Source of the DNA: Pseudomonadota bacterium
GTDB taxonomy: Bacteria; Pseudomonadota; Gammaproteobacteria; Pseudomonadales; Pseudohongiellaceae
Direction: 5' to 3'
NCBI GenBank assembly: GCA_027592275.1
Contig: JAQCKF010000006.1
Location: 62,001-126,000 of the forward strand
DNA length: 64,000 bases
In this document: one piece after another, positions 38,413 to 49,070 of the stretch
Numbering within the stretch: the first letter of the stretch is position 1
Layout of the letters: each line of letters starts with the position of its first letter
Made by a program: the position numbers and the translations under genes
The notes under the pieces: model-generated
Seen by the model: only the letters and a program-made list of their open reading frames with translations
Told to the model about the DNA's origin: nothing
Database searches by the model: none

Positions 38413-39618
38413 ATGACTATTGAAATCAAGGCCCCCACATTACCCGAATCGGTGCCCGACGGAACGATCGCTAATTGGTATAAGAATGTAGGCGATACGG
38501 TTGCGCGCGATGAGCTACTCGTGGATATCGAAACAGACAAGGTTGTCATCGAAGTTGTTTCGCCAACTGATGGCACCCTAAAAGAAATCTTAATGGAAGC
38601 TGGCGCAACCATTGTTAGCAATCAAGCAATCGGAAGCGTATTGGCAAGTGATGATAAGCAGGCGCCTGTTGTATCGAAAGCAGAGCCTATAGTCGAGGCT
38701 GAGGCTGCTTCGAATGAAACTGAGGCTATGATTAGTCCTGCAGCGAAGAAGCTTATAGAAGAGAACAACCTAGTTGTTGCTTCGATCGCAGGCAGTGGTA
38801 AGGGCGGCAGGATTACTAAAGAAGACATTCTTAAGAAATTGGAGTCTGGCTCAGCACCAAAGCCCGCAGCGAGCACAGCGACTGCACCAGCGAACATAGG
38901 CATGTCTAAAGAAGGGCGGCTTGAAGAGCGCGTACCGATGAGTCGGCTTCGCTCGAAGGTAGCGGAGCGACTGCTCCATGCGAGCCAGTCCACAGCGATG
39001 CTAACAACGTTTAACGAAGTGAATATGAAACCTGTTATGGATATTCGCAATCGTTACAAGGAAGAATTTGAAAAGGCACATGATGGCACTCGCCTCGGGT
39101 TCATGTCGTTTTTCGTTCGCGCCTGTACTGAGGCATTGAAGCGATATCCGGCTGTAAACGCATCACTGGATGGAAATGATGTTGTTTACCACGGCTATCA
39201 AGATATTGGTGTCGCTGTCTCATCGCCACGCGGCCTAGTCGTGCCAGTTTTGCGTAACGTTGATTCTATGGGCTTAGCTCAGGTAGAAAAGGAAATTAGG
39301 CAGTTCGGCTTAAAAGCTAGAGATGGGAAGCTTGCCATAGAAGATATGCTTGGAGGCACTTTTACTATCTCAAACGGTGGCGTATTCGGTTCGCTGTTAT
39401 CGACTCCAATATTGAATCCTCCCCAGACTGCTATTTTAGGCATGCACAAGATTCAAGAGCGCCCAATGGCCGTCTCTGGCGAAGTGGTTGTTCTACCAAT
39501 GATGTATTTAGCGCTCTCTTACGATCACAGAATGATCGACGGTAAAGAAGCTGTTCAGTTTCTTGTTACGGTTAAAGAGTTGCTAGAGGATCCGACGCGA
39601 CTTCTGCTGGAGATTTAA
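38413..39618 (+). CDS. sucB: Dihydrolipoyl succinyltransferase (OGDH E2)
   Basis: This is the core of the OGDH complex, with 401 residues. It has one lipoyl domain (1-75) with the modified Lys in [12 protein letters not shown] subunit-binding domain follows (about 110-150, [20 protein letters not shown]). The catalytic acyltransferase domain follows, with [20 protein letters not shown] and the active-site [16 protein letters not shown]. It lies 40 bases after sucA. Confidence 0.97.
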   Translation: MTIEIKAPTLPESVPDGTIANWYKNVGDTVARDELLVDIETDKVVIEVVSPTDGTLKEILMEAGATIVSNQAIGSVLASDDKQAPVVSKAEPIVEAEAASNETEAMISPAAKKLIEENNLVVASIAGSGKGGRITKEDILKKLESGSAPKPAASTATAPANIGMSKEGRLEERVPMSRLRSKVAERLLHASQSTAMLTTFNEVNMKPVMDIRNRYKEEFEKAHDGTRLGFMSFFVRACTEALKRYPAVNASLDGNDVVYHGYQDIGVAVSSPRGLVVPVLRNVDSMGLAQVEKEIRQFGLKARDGKLAIEDMLGGTFTISNGGVFGSLLSTPILNPPQTAILGMHKIQERPMAVSGEVVVLPMMYLALSYDHRMIDGKEAVQFLVTVKELLEDPTRLLLEI

Positions 39619-39686
39619 CAAAGGTGCGCTGAAGTAGCAATAGGTTATAGCTGTATTGAATGCTTCGCTTATCAACACCCAATTGA

Positions 39687-41147
<1,461 letters not shown>

Positions 41148-41197
41148 TTTTAATACTCGCCACTTGAGATTCAGTTAGATAAATGGATGGAATATAA

Positions 41198-42367
41198 ATG
41201 AATTTACATGAATATCAGGCGAAGCAGCTCTTTGGCGAATACGGACTTCCCGTATCAGAAGGTATTGCTGTGGACACAGCAAGCGACGCCGCGGCAGCCA
41301 CTAAGACAATTGGTGGAAGCAAATGGGTTGTTAAAGCGCAGGTACATGCAGGCGGTCGGGGCAAGGCGGGGGGCGTCAAGCTGGTCGACAGCGCAGAAGA
41401 AGCTGAAGCCTTTGCTGAGCAATGGCTAGGCAAGAAGATGGTCACCTATCAAACCGATGCCGGTGGTCAGCCTGTTAGCAAGATTCTTGTGGAAACTTGC
41501 ACCAATATTGCTCAGGAGCTTTATCTAGGAGCGGTCGTCGATCGATCTTCGCGGCGCGTAGTGTTAATGGCCTCTGTTGAGGGTGGCGTCGAGATAGAGA
41601 AGGTGGCCGCAGAGACTCCCGAGAAGATATTAAGGGCCACGATCGATCCATTGACTGGCGCGCAGCCCTATCAGGGGAGAGATCTGGCATTTCGTTTGGG
41701 CTTAAAAGGTGAGCAAATCAAACAATTTACGAAGCTGTTTCTAGGTTTGTCTAAGCTGTTTCATGATATGGATCTAGCGCTACTCGAGATTAACCCCTTG
41801 GTCATTACTGACGAAGGCAATCTGCATTGTCTCGATGGCAAGATAAACATCGATGGCAACGCCATGTATCGTCAGCCTAAGCTTCGTGAGATGCACGACC
41901 CTAGCCAAGACGATGAACGCGAGGCACAGGCAGCCGAATGGGAACTCAACTATGTTGCCCTCGATGGCAATATCGGCTGTATGGTAAATGGAGCGGGCCT
42001 GGCGATGGGTACGATGGATATAGTCCAGCTGCATGGAGGAAGCCCAGCTAACTTTCTAGATGTCGGCGGTGGCGCAACGAAAGAGCGAGTTACTGAGGCG
42101 TTCAAAATTATTCTCTCCGACGAGAATGTGGCTGCGGTACTAGTCAATATTTTTGGTGGTATCGTGCGCTGCGATCTAATCGCTGAAGGCGTAATAGGCG
42201 CAGTTAACGAAGTCGGAGTGGAAGTGCCTGTGGTAGTTCGTCTAGAAGGAAATAATGCCGAGTTAGGTAGAGAAGTATTAAAGGCAAGTGGGCTGAATAT
42301 TATCGCCGCGACTAGTCTTTCCGACGCAGCTGAAAAAGTTGTCGCTGCCGCCGGAGGTGCACAATGA
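41198..42367 (+). CDS. sucC: Succinyl-CoA synthetase, beta subunit
   Basis: This ATP-grasp subunit has 389 residues and catalyses substrate-level phosphorylation in the TCA cycle. It starts [20 protein letters not shown]. It has the nucleotide-side [20 protein letters not shown] and the CoA-side [20 protein letters not shown]. It overlaps sucD by 4 bases (ATGA). Confidence 0.97.
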   Translation: MNLHEYQAKQLFGEYGLPVSEGIAVDTASDAAAATKTIGGSKWVVKAQVHAGGRGKAGGVKLVDSAEEAEAFAEQWLGKKMVTYQTDAGGQPVSKILVETCTNIAQELYLGAVVDRSSRRVVLMASVEGGVEIEKVAAETPEKILRATIDPLTGAQPYQGRDLAFRLGLKGEQIKQFTKLFLGLSKLFHDMDLALLEINPLVITDEGNLHCLDGKINIDGNAMYRQPKLREMHDPSQDDEREAQAAEWELNYVALDGNIGCMVNGAGLAMGTMDIVQLHGGSPANFLDVGGGATKERVTEAFKIILSDENVAAVLVNIFGGIVRCDLIAEGVIGAVNEVGVEVPVVVRLEGNNAELGREVLKASGLNIIAATSLSDAAEKVVAAAGGAQ

Positions 42368-43236
42368 GCATTTTAATAGACAAGAACACTAAAGTTATTT
42401 GCCAGGGCTTTACCGGATCTCAAGGTACATTCCATTCCGAGCAAGCCATCGAGTATGGCACTAAGATGGTTGGTGGAGTAACACCAGGAAAGGGCGGTCA
42501 GGTTCATCTAGACTTGCCAGTATTTAATACGGTGCGCGAAGCGTTTGACGAAACTGGAGCCGACGCCTCTGTAATCTATGTTCCCGCCGCATTCTGCAAG
42601 GACTCAATTCTTGAAGCAGCAAATTCCGGAATTAAATTAATTGTCTGTATCACCGAAGGCATTCCAACTTTAGATATGTTGGTAGCTAAGGAAAGTTGTG
42701 ATCAGCTAGGCGTGCGACTAATTGGCCCGAACTGTCCGGGTGTCATTACTCCGGGCGAATGTAAAATAGGCATCATGCCTGGGCATATTCATCTCCCCGG
42801 CAAAGTCGGTATTGTTTCCCGTTCCGGTACGCTTACATATGAGGCAGTCAAACAGACTACCGACCACGGCTTCGGTCAATCTTCCTGCGTTGGCATCGGC
42901 GGCGATCCAATTCCTGGCTCTAACTTTATTGATATACTTTCGCTGTTTGAGTCAGACCCCCAGACTGAAGCTATTGTAATGATTGGGGAAATCGGCGGCA
43001 CTGCGGAAGAAGAAGCTGCAGCGTATATTAAAGATAATGTAAGTAAACCTGTTGTTGCCTACATCGCTGGCGTAACCGCACCGGCCGGCAAAAGAATGGG
43101 CCATGCTGGGGCAATTATTTCTGGCGGCAAGGGAACAGCAGACGAGAAATTTGCCGCTCTCCAAGATGCTGGCGTAAAGACTGTTCGCTCCCTCGCTGAA
43201 ATAGGCAACGGTCTCTCCGAAATAACTGGCTGGTAG
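42364..43236 (+). CDS. sucD: Succinyl-CoA synthetase, alpha subunit
   Basis: This 290-residue subunit binds CoA and carries the phosphorylated His, seen in [20 protein letters not shown] (about 245). CoA-site features are [20 protein letters not shown] and [20 protein letters not shown]. It is the last gene of the sdh-suc operon. Its stop codon lies inside the terminator stem. Confidence 0.97.
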   Translation: MSILIDKNTKVICQGFTGSQGTFHSEQAIEYGTKMVGGVTPGKGGQVHLDLPVFNTVREAFDETGADASVIYVPAAFCKDSILEAANSGIKLIVCITEGIPTLDMLVAKESCDQLGVRLIGPNCPGVITPGECKIGIMPGHIHLPGKVGIVSRSGTLTYEAVKQTTDHGFGQSSCVGIGGDPIPGSNFIDILSLFESDPQTEAIVMIGEIGGTAEEEAAAYIKDNVSKPVVAYIAGVTAPAGKRMGHAGAIISGGKGTADEKFAALQDAGVKTVRSLAEIGNGLSEITGW

Positions 43237-43254
43237 ATTTTCTACCAGTTTTTT
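43230..43254 (+). terminator. Rho-independent terminator of the sdh-suc operon
   Basis: A perfect 8-bp stem ctggtaga/tctaccag with a ttt loop is followed by six T. The left arm includes the sucD TAG stop (43234-43236). Confidence 0.93.
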
Positions 43255-43256
43255 CT

Positions 43257-43707
43257 TGGTATTTTTCTCTTCGCGATCACTCCTTACTTCCCCTTAACCA
43301 TCACTCTCATCGCGCTGAACTTTTCTAATCTAAAAGGTTCTAAAAGCGCGATGTAGGTGATAGTCTTACTCGGAATTCATGCATAAACGCTGAATCAAAG
43401 AGACTATTTAGCTGCTATATTTTTTGCTGATAGTAAAGTCAATTGATTGGTTACGAAGCGTCTCAAACTTTTTGAGTTTGGGTAGATTGGTAACTGTTGG
43501 TAGGCTTTATTTAGTGAAAAAATGTCAGTCACGAGAGATTTAGAAAAGGCATGAAATTCTCAGATAGTTAAGTTAGGTGTTAGTTAGTTAGCTAGCACTA
43601 GGAAAAAATAGTTTGTCGTGTCTGAACTAGTTATTGCTGAAATTTTGACCAGAAGCGAAAGCGTGATAGTTCAGAAGTGATTATTTAACAAGAAAATAGG
43701 ATGGCAC
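43257..43707. other. AT-rich non-coding region before the TonB cluster
   Basis: About 450 bases hold no convincing gene. A dyad ctcaaact/agtttggg (one G-U) lies near 43462-43482, and there are short TTAG repeats near 43567-43597. The region presumably holds the promoter of the exb-tonB cluster. No clear Fur box was found. Confidence 0.45.
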
Positions 43708-44511
43708 ATGAAAAACCGTCGAATTACAAATATGAGTATGACTGCTCTAGCATTGCTCATGTCTTGCATCATGGCTTCGGCTCAAGCTGCGGAAATTATC
43801 GTAGATAGCAGTATTCTTGATCAGGCTATGGACGTCATTAGGGTTAAAAACTCTGAAGCAGCGAAGATACAGCAAGAAATTAATCGCTTAGCGAATTCAA
43901 CAAGCTCCACGTTTGAAGACTTTAAACGACAGAATGACGCATTAGAGGCACTACTTGTGCTGAATGCTGGTTTCCGCAAGTCAGTCTCTATCCAGGAACA
44001 GAATATCGCTACTCTGGATGAGTCTATCGCCAGCGTTGAATCAATCACTCGCGAGATTCCACTATTGATGGAGAAGATGCTTTCTAGTATCGAGCAATTC
44101 GTCGAACTGGACTATCCCTTCCAGGTTGATCAGCGTGCCAACCGATTACGATTTGCCAGAGACGCCATCGACAATCCCGATGTATCCATCGCGGAAAAAT
44201 TTCGTCAAGTCTTGGTGATTTACCAAAGTGAGTCGCAGTACGGTCGCACCAATGCCACCTATCCTGATGTAATCGTGATTGACGGCGCAGAGCGTGACGT
44301 GAATATTGTACGAATCGGGCGAGTAGCCTTGATGTACCAATCTACTGACCGTCAGGTTACTGGCGCATGGGACAACAACGCCCGACAGTGGGTTGAACTC
44401 CCCGCAGGCGAATACAGGACAGCAGTACAAACTGCGATCCGTGTTGCATCAAACTTGGATGCACCAAAAATCATTGAACTGCCTGTATTGGCTCCGGAGG
44501 TGGCACAATGA
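43708..44511 (+). CDS. DUF3450 periplasmic coiled-coil protein of a TonB2-type system
   Basis: This 267-residue exported protein has a signal peptide at about 1-28 (ends SAQA|AE). A coiled coil follows (about 40-130, with QQEINRLANSTSSTFEDFKR). A C-terminal globular part has VNIVRIGRVALMYQSTDRQV. This matches the DUF3450 family, found directly upstream of exbB-exbD-tonB sets in marine gammaproteobacteria. The role is inferred as a periplasmic accessory to the motor. It overlaps the large exbB by 4 bases (ATGA), so the two are coupled. Confidence 0.82.
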   Translation: MKNRRITNMSMTALALLMSCIMASAQAAEIIVDSSILDQAMDVIRVKNSEAAKIQQEINRLANSTSSTFEDFKRQNDALEALLVLNAGFRKSVSIQEQNIATLDESIASVESITREIPLLMEKMLSSIEQFVELDYPFQVDQRANRLRFARDAIDNPDVSIAEKFRQVLVIYQSESQYGRTNATYPDVIVIDGAERDVNIVRIGRVALMYQSTDRQVTGAWDNNARQWVELPAGEYRTAVQTAIRVASNLDAPKIIELPVLAPEVAQ

Positions 44512-45896
44512 AAAACCTACTTAGAATTACTGGCCTAACGGCTACAGCCTGTCTGCTTGGACTAACTTCTAACCTTGTGTTGGCACAGAACGCTACCACT
44601 CTTGCAGGTCTACTAGACTTGGTTGAGAACAATCGCATTGCTGAGTCGGCCGAGTATGTTCAACGTCAGCAGGAATTCGAACAGAACGCGAATCGTCAGC
44701 AACAGATTCTCGATACCACTAACGAGCGCATTGTTGAGCAAGAACAAACGCAGTCGAATCTTAGTGATCAATTCGAAGCTAACGAAATTATCATCCGCGA
44801 CAAGCGCGTCATCCTACGCGACCGTCGAGGTGACTTGAACGAGCTTTTCGGTACGCTTCAGGGAGTAGCTGGTGACTTCTTGAGCAACTTCGAAAATTCA
44901 CTGATCAGCGCACAATATCCTGGTCGCTCTGAATTTATTGAAGGCTTTATCGCGAAAGCGGGCAGTACAATTGAGCAGTTGAACCCGGAAGAAATAGAGC
45001 GCTTCTGGTTTTATATGCAACAAGAAGTTGTCGAGTCTGCGCGTATTGCGAAATTCAACGCTGATGTATCGCTTCCTACCGGTGAGACTGTGAACCGAAG
45101 CGTCGTTCGCATCGGTAACTTTAACGCTGTATCTGAAGGCGAGTACCTTAGCTACGATGGCGATATCGGTCATTTTCAGGTTCTACCGAAGCAACCCGAC
45201 GGTGGAATGTTAGCTGCTGCAAGAGCACTAGAAAATTCAAGCAGCGGCTTTACTAAAGTCGGTATAGATCCCACGGGTGGTGTAGGTGGTCAGGTAATGG
45301 CTAACCTAGTTAATTTTCCATCAGTTGAAGAGCAGGTAAGAAATAACTCCGGACCGATTGGATTTATCATTATTGGTGTGGGTATTGTAGGTATCTTAAT
45401 TGGCTTCCTTCGGCTTCTCATATTGACCCTAGTCTCAATTAAGGTTCGTAGCCAACTGAAGAGCGATAAGCCTTCAAAGAACAACCCATTGGGACGAGTC
45501 TTGTTAATAGCTGAGTCTAATCCAAGCGCTGATACTGAAACACTAGAGCTCAAGCTTGGCGAGGCAATTCTGCAAGAAACGCCTGCACTAGAAAGCATGC
45601 TTACTCTCATCAAAATGATTGCGACGATTGCGCCTCTAGGCGGTTTGCTTGGAACAGTAACCGGTATGATTCAGGTGTTTCAGCAGATTACCGTATACGG
45701 TGCTGGTGATCCGACAATCATGGCTGGTGGTATTTCATCGGCATTGATGACGACTGTACTGGGTATCGTAGTGGCTATCCCTACAATCTTTATGCATACA
45801 GTAGTGAAGAGCCGTGCTGACAACATCATCCATATCCTGGAAGAACAGGCTACCGGAATGATCGCGCAGAAAGCTGAACAGTCAGCGAATCGATAA
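44508..45896 (+). CDS. Large MotA/TolQ/ExbB proton-channel protein with periplasmic extension (TtpC-like)
   Basis: This 462-residue protein has a signal-like N-terminus (ends LVLAQ) and a long periplasmic coiled coil of about 30-275 (rich in Gln/Glu, EFEQNANRQQQILDTTNERI). A membrane helix lies at about 284-308 (IGFIIIGVGIVGILIGFLRL). A C-terminal MotA/TolQ/ExbB domain has APLGGLLGTVTGMIQVFQQI and GGISSALMTTVLGIVVAIPT. This matches TtpC of the Vibrio TonB2 system, a fourth component needed beside ExbB, ExbD and TonB. It is coupled to the DUF3450 gene upstream. Confidence 0.85.
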   Translation: MKNLLRITGLTATACLLGLTSNLVLAQNATTLAGLLDLVENNRIAESAEYVQRQQEFEQNANRQQQILDTTNERIVEQEQTQSNLSDQFEANEIIIRDKRVILRDRRGDLNELFGTLQGVAGDFLSNFENSLISAQYPGRSEFIEGFIAKAGSTIEQLNPEEIERFWFYMQQEVVESARIAKFNADVSLPTGETVNRSVVRIGNFNAVSEGEYLSYDGDIGHFQVLPKQPDGGMLAAARALENSSSGFTKVGIDPTGGVGGQVMANLVNFPSVEEQVRNNSGPIGFIIIGVGIVGILIGFLRLLILTLVSIKVRSQLKSDKPSKNNPLGRVLLIAESNPSADTETLELKLGEAILQETPALESMLTLIKMIATIAPLGGLLGTVTGMIQVFQQITVYGAGDPTIMAGGISSALMTTVLGIVVAIPTIFMHTVVKSRADNIIHILEEQATGMIAQKAEQSANR

Positions 45897-45919
45897 ACCA
45901 GTAAGCAGAGGAAGATACT

Positions 45920-46450
45920 ATGTATTTTGCGTTTCTGGATATTATTGATTCCGTGTCACTTTTCATGGAGCGTGGCGGACCGGTGCTTAACATCATCGCC
46001 ATGCTTCTATTGGTGAAGTGGTCGCTGGTGTTTGAGAGAATTTGGTATTTAAACACTACCCATAAGGCCAATGTGAAAAACACCTTGGCCGCTTGGAATG
46101 CACGTGCCGACACTAAGTCATGGAGCGCGCATCAAATTCGCACCATGATGATTTCCAAAATTTCATTGGACGTGCGTAACACGCTACCGATTATCGAAGT
46201 CCTAGTAACTATTTGTCCTCTTCTTGGACTGATTGGCACTGTGACTGGCATGATTAATGTGTTTTTCGTAATGGCCGTTACTGGCGGTGGCGATGCGAAG
46301 TCAATGGCGGGCGGGGTGTCTATGGCAACTATTCCAACAATGGCTGGCATGGTAGGTGCCATATCGGGGATTTTTGCTTCTAATTATTTGAAGGCGAAAG
46401 TTGATCGCGATTTGGAACTGCTTGAAGACCATTTGCCGTTGAGCGACTAA
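45920..46450 (+). CDS. exbB: ExbB-type proton-channel protein
   Basis: This 176-residue inner-membrane protein has three helices. The MotA/TolQ/ExbB core has CPLLGLIGTVTGMINVFFVM and GGVSMATIPTMAGMVGAISG. It forms the proton channel with ExbD and powers TonB. It follows the large ExbB-like gene after 23 bases, so two channel-type proteins are encoded back to back. Confidence 0.92.
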   Translation: MYFAFLDIIDSVSLFMERGGPVLNIIAMLLLVKWSLVFERIWYLNTTHKANVKNTLAAWNARADTKSWSAHQIRTMMISKISLDVRNTLPIIEVLVTICPLLGLIGTVTGMINVFFVMAVTGGGDAKSMAGGVSMATIPTMAGMVGAISGIFASNYLKAKVDRDLELLEDHLPLSD

Positions 46451-46542
46451 TTAGCACTAGTGATCGAGCTTTGATAAAGAGCTTGATCACTGAATAATTT
46501 TTAGAATTTTTTGATCGAAATTATTTGAATCAAGGTGAAATA

Positions 46543-46950
46543 ATGAAATCAGGTTTAATGAAAAGAAAGGACGACGAAGAAGCCGGTGAGATTGATCTCA
46601 CCCCTATGCTTGATGTTGTTTTTATTCTTCTAATCTTTTTTATTGTGACCTCGGTGTTCGTTACCGAAGCGGGTATCGAAGTCACTAGGCCGGAAGCCTC
46701 TACTTCGGAAAGCAAGAAAGGCGACCTAATACTTATTGCTGTAGGTCCGAATGGGGATATCTGGATCGATGGTGATCAGGTTGATCCTCGGTTTATACGT
46801 TCACGCTTTGAATTGCGATTAGCCGATGCTCCAAATTCAGCTGTGATAATTCAAGCGGACGCTAGCGCTGACAATGAGCAGGTAATGCTTATTCTAGGCG
46901 CAGCCAGAGAAGCGAATATTACTGACGTATCAATTTCAGCGGAGGCATAG
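46543..46950 (+). CDS. exbD: ExbD-type biopolymer transport protein
   Basis: This 135-residue protein has one membrane helix with the essential Asp in EIDLTPMLDVVFILLIFFIV, followed by a periplasmic domain. A TTG in frame at 46525 is possible, but the ATG at 46543 has an AAGGTG site. ExbD is the stator partner of ExbB. A 92-base gap with an AT-rich dyad-like stretch separates it from exbB. Confidence 0.93.
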   Translation: MKSGLMKRKDDEEAGEIDLTPMLDVVFILLIFFIVTSVFVTEAGIEVTRPEASTSESKKGDLILIAVGPNGDIWIDGDQVDPRFIRSRFELRLADAPNSAVIIQADASADNEQVMLILGAAREANITDVSISAEA

Positions 46951-46953
46951 ACT

Positions 46954-47571
46954 ATGATAATAATCAGATGGGCTGTTTCCATGCTTATGGCAGCCGGCAT
47001 AACATTAGGCTTGTTCTATTTCATGCAGGCATTGATCGCTACAGGTGCGGATCTTGATCAACGTGTTACTGTGGTAAAAATTGTCGATGCAACAATGCCT
47101 GAGATTGAGCTGGAAGTTCTTGAAGAAATCGACAAACCTGAACCGATTCAGGACGACACCGAAGTTGTAGAAGATGTTCCAGACCGCCAGGTGAATCTAT
47201 CTGATGGCCCTTCTCTTAATATCGAGCGCGCATCGATAGAAATTGATACGGGTCTACAACTTAGCAATGCATCGATATCTGCTACAGACGGCGACATGTT
47301 GCCTCTAGTAGCAATTGCACCTCAATACCCTACTCGAGCGGCGCAGCGTGGAGTTGAAGGATGGTGCTTGGTTAGCTTTACGGTAAATGGTCTTGGTAAT
47401 GTTGTAGAAGAATCAATTGTAGTCGTAGATGCTGAACCAGCATCAATGTTCGATCGATCTTCAATCCGAGCCGCTGCTAGGTTTAAATTTCAGCCGCGTA
47501 TTGTTGATGGACAAGGTGTTGCTGTGGAAGATGTGCAGTATGTGTTTCGTTATGAACTCGAGGACAACTAA
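46954..47571 (+). CDS. tonB: TonB family energy transducer
   Basis: This 205-residue protein has an N-terminal membrane anchor (about 4-27). A short acidic/proline stretch follows (EEIDKPEPIQDDTEVVEDVP), much shorter than the E. coli Pro-rich spacer. The C-terminal TonB domain is PLVAIAPQYPTRAAQRGVEG to the end, with the YP and RGVEGW motifs. The short spacer is typical of TonB2-class proteins and may be why extra periplasmic partners are needed. It begins 3 bases after exbD. Confidence 0.93.
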   Translation: MIIIRWAVSMLMAAGITLGLFYFMQALIATGADLDQRVTVVKIVDATMPEIELEVLEEIDKPEPIQDDTEVVEDVPDRQVNLSDGPSLNIERASIEIDTGLQLSNASISATDGDMLPLVAIAPQYPTRAAQRGVEGWCLVSFTVNGLGNVVEESIVVVDAEPASMFDRSSIRAAARFKFQPRIVDGQGVAVEDVQYVFRYELEDN

Positions 47572-47573
47572 TC

Positions 47574-48932
47574 ATGCGACTACTTAACAAGCTTAGGCTG
47601 GGGTTTTTGATAGCTGTGCTTAGCTCCATTATGCTGCCCGTGCAATATGTGAGTGCTGCAGAGGAGCAACGAGCTCCACCCGCCGCAAGAACGTCTGGTA
47701 CGCTCGGCCCTGCAGTCTTGCGTGCAATTTCCGAAATTCAGGAATTATTGCAACCTGAAGACGAAGAAGACGAGCCAGATTATGAAGCTGCAAAAGCGGA
47801 ACTGGATGATCTCCGTGAGAGCCGCTTCGACCGCATGAATGATTTTGAAAAATCAACATTGCTCAGCTTTTACACTAACTATTATCTTAATACTGAAAAC
47901 TACATAGGCGCCATTGGCATTTTCGAAGAGATGCTCTTAATTGAAACGCTTCGTGAAGACCAACGTCTTCGTACTCATAGATCTCTTGGACAACTGTTAG
48001 CCTCTGAAGAGAATTGGCAGGGATCTATAGATAACTATCAGGAATGGCGTAACTTGTCATTGGAGGAAGACGAAATTGTTTATCGTGGTCTCTCCTACGG
48101 GTATTACCAACTAGAAAGATTCGAAGAGGCATTGCCATTTTGGATCGATCGCATGGAGTTACTACTCGCCACTGGTGAAACTCTCGAGAGAGACGATTAT
48201 TCTTATCTTAATGGAATCTATTTCACGCTGGAAGACTTTGAGTCCGCTTTAGATATCACAAAGACCATGATAGTGTTGTTTGATGATAGGGCTGATTGGC
48301 AAAATCTCAGTGCAATCTATTCGAGCTTGGAACAGGATGACCGTGCTGTGCAGGCGTTAAACCTCTTTTACTTGAAAGGATTAATTGAGGATGACACACG
48401 CTATATCAACTTGGCCCAATCTCTTGCGGGCATAGAAGTACCCTACACTGGAAGCAAAATATTGGAAGAGGGTATGGACAAGGAGTTGGTCGAAAAAGAC
48501 GAAGAAAACCTAACGCGTCTTACTCAAATGCACCTGATGGCGAGCGAATATGAGAGCGCGCTGGAACCTGCCATAGCAGCAGCAGAGGCAGATGAGACCG
48601 GCGATGGCTACGACACGCTCGGCTACATCCACTACATACTTCACGACTATGAATCCGCTGCAGAGGCATTTCAGTCGGCAATCGATAAAGGGGATCTAAG
48701 TGATCGCTCTGATACGTTGATGTTCCTTTCCAGAGCTCAGCTTGAGTTGCGGGATTTCGATGCTGCCGAAGAGGCGGCCAGAGAAGCCGGTGATATTGGC
48801 GATGAGCGTGCTAGTAGATCGGCACGGGATTTCCTGCGAGCAATAGATGGGCGACGCACTTTCTATAATACAATTGCGGGACGCAAGGCAGATGCAATAG
48901 ATTTCTATCAGCCTTATCCGCCAATACAGTAA
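47574..48932 (+). CDS. Exported TPR-repeat protein of the TonB2-type cluster
   Basis: This 452-residue protein has a signal peptide at about 1-28 (ends VSAAEEQ). Tandem helix-turn-helix repeats of TPR type run along the length (for example DTLGYIHYILHDYESAAEAF and SALDITKTMIVLFDD). It is acidic and likely periplasmic. TPR proteins sit in this place in TonB2 clusters of Vibrio and Shewanella. The exact job is not known. It begins 2 bases after the tonB stop and is the last gene of the cluster. Confidence 0.8.
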   Translation: MRLLNKLRLGFLIAVLSSIMLPVQYVSAAEEQRAPPAARTSGTLGPAVLRAISEIQELLQPEDEEDEPDYEAAKAELDDLRESRFDRMNDFEKSTLLSFYTNYYLNTENYIGAIGIFEEMLLIETLREDQRLRTHRSLGQLLASEENWQGSIDNYQEWRNLSLEEDEIVYRGLSYGYYQLERFEEALPFWIDRMELLLATGETLERDDYSYLNGIYFTLEDFESALDITKTMIVLFDDRADWQNLSAIYSSLEQDDRAVQALNLFYLKGLIEDDTRYINLAQSLAGIEVPYTGSKILEEGMDKELVEKDEENLTRLTQMHLMASEYESALEPAIAAAEADETGDGYDTLGYIHYILHDYESAAEAFQSAIDKGDLSDRSDTLMFLSRAQLELRDFDAAEEAAREAGDIGDERASRSARDFLRAIDGRRTFYNTIAGRKADAIDFYQPYPPIQ

Positions 48933-48951
48933 TTTGGGATAGCATGGCAAG

Positions 48952-48980
48952 CTTGAAATATTAAGCTAAGCCCCCATTTA
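48952..48980 (+). promoter_or_regulatory. Heat-shock (sigma-32) promoter of htpG
   Basis: CTTGAAA (48952-48958), a 13-base spacer and CCCCATTTA (48972-48980) match the sigma-32 consensus (CTTGAAA-N13-CCCCATNTA) in full. The expected start is near 48987, about 84 bases before htpG. Confidence 0.85.
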
Positions 48981-48983
48981 AAG

Positions 48984-49021
48984 ACCCAATCATGTGGTTA
49001 AAGCTGCAGATTGGGTTTTTT
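48984..49021 (+). terminator. Rho-independent terminator after the TonB cluster
   Basis: The stem acccaatc/gattgggt (48984-48991 with 49009-49016) has a 17-base loop and is followed by a T-run. It lies just after the htpG -10 box, so the predicted htpG transcript would start within its left arm. Confidence 0.8.
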
Positions 49022-49070
49022 TATGGGTTGAGTTTTCGACTTAGTTAGCGAACATAACGAGGGTAGATAG

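Noticed and set aside
43257-43707. Fur box before the TonB cluster
   Set aside because: I looked for a GATAATGATAATCATTATC-like palindrome by eye and found no acceptable match.
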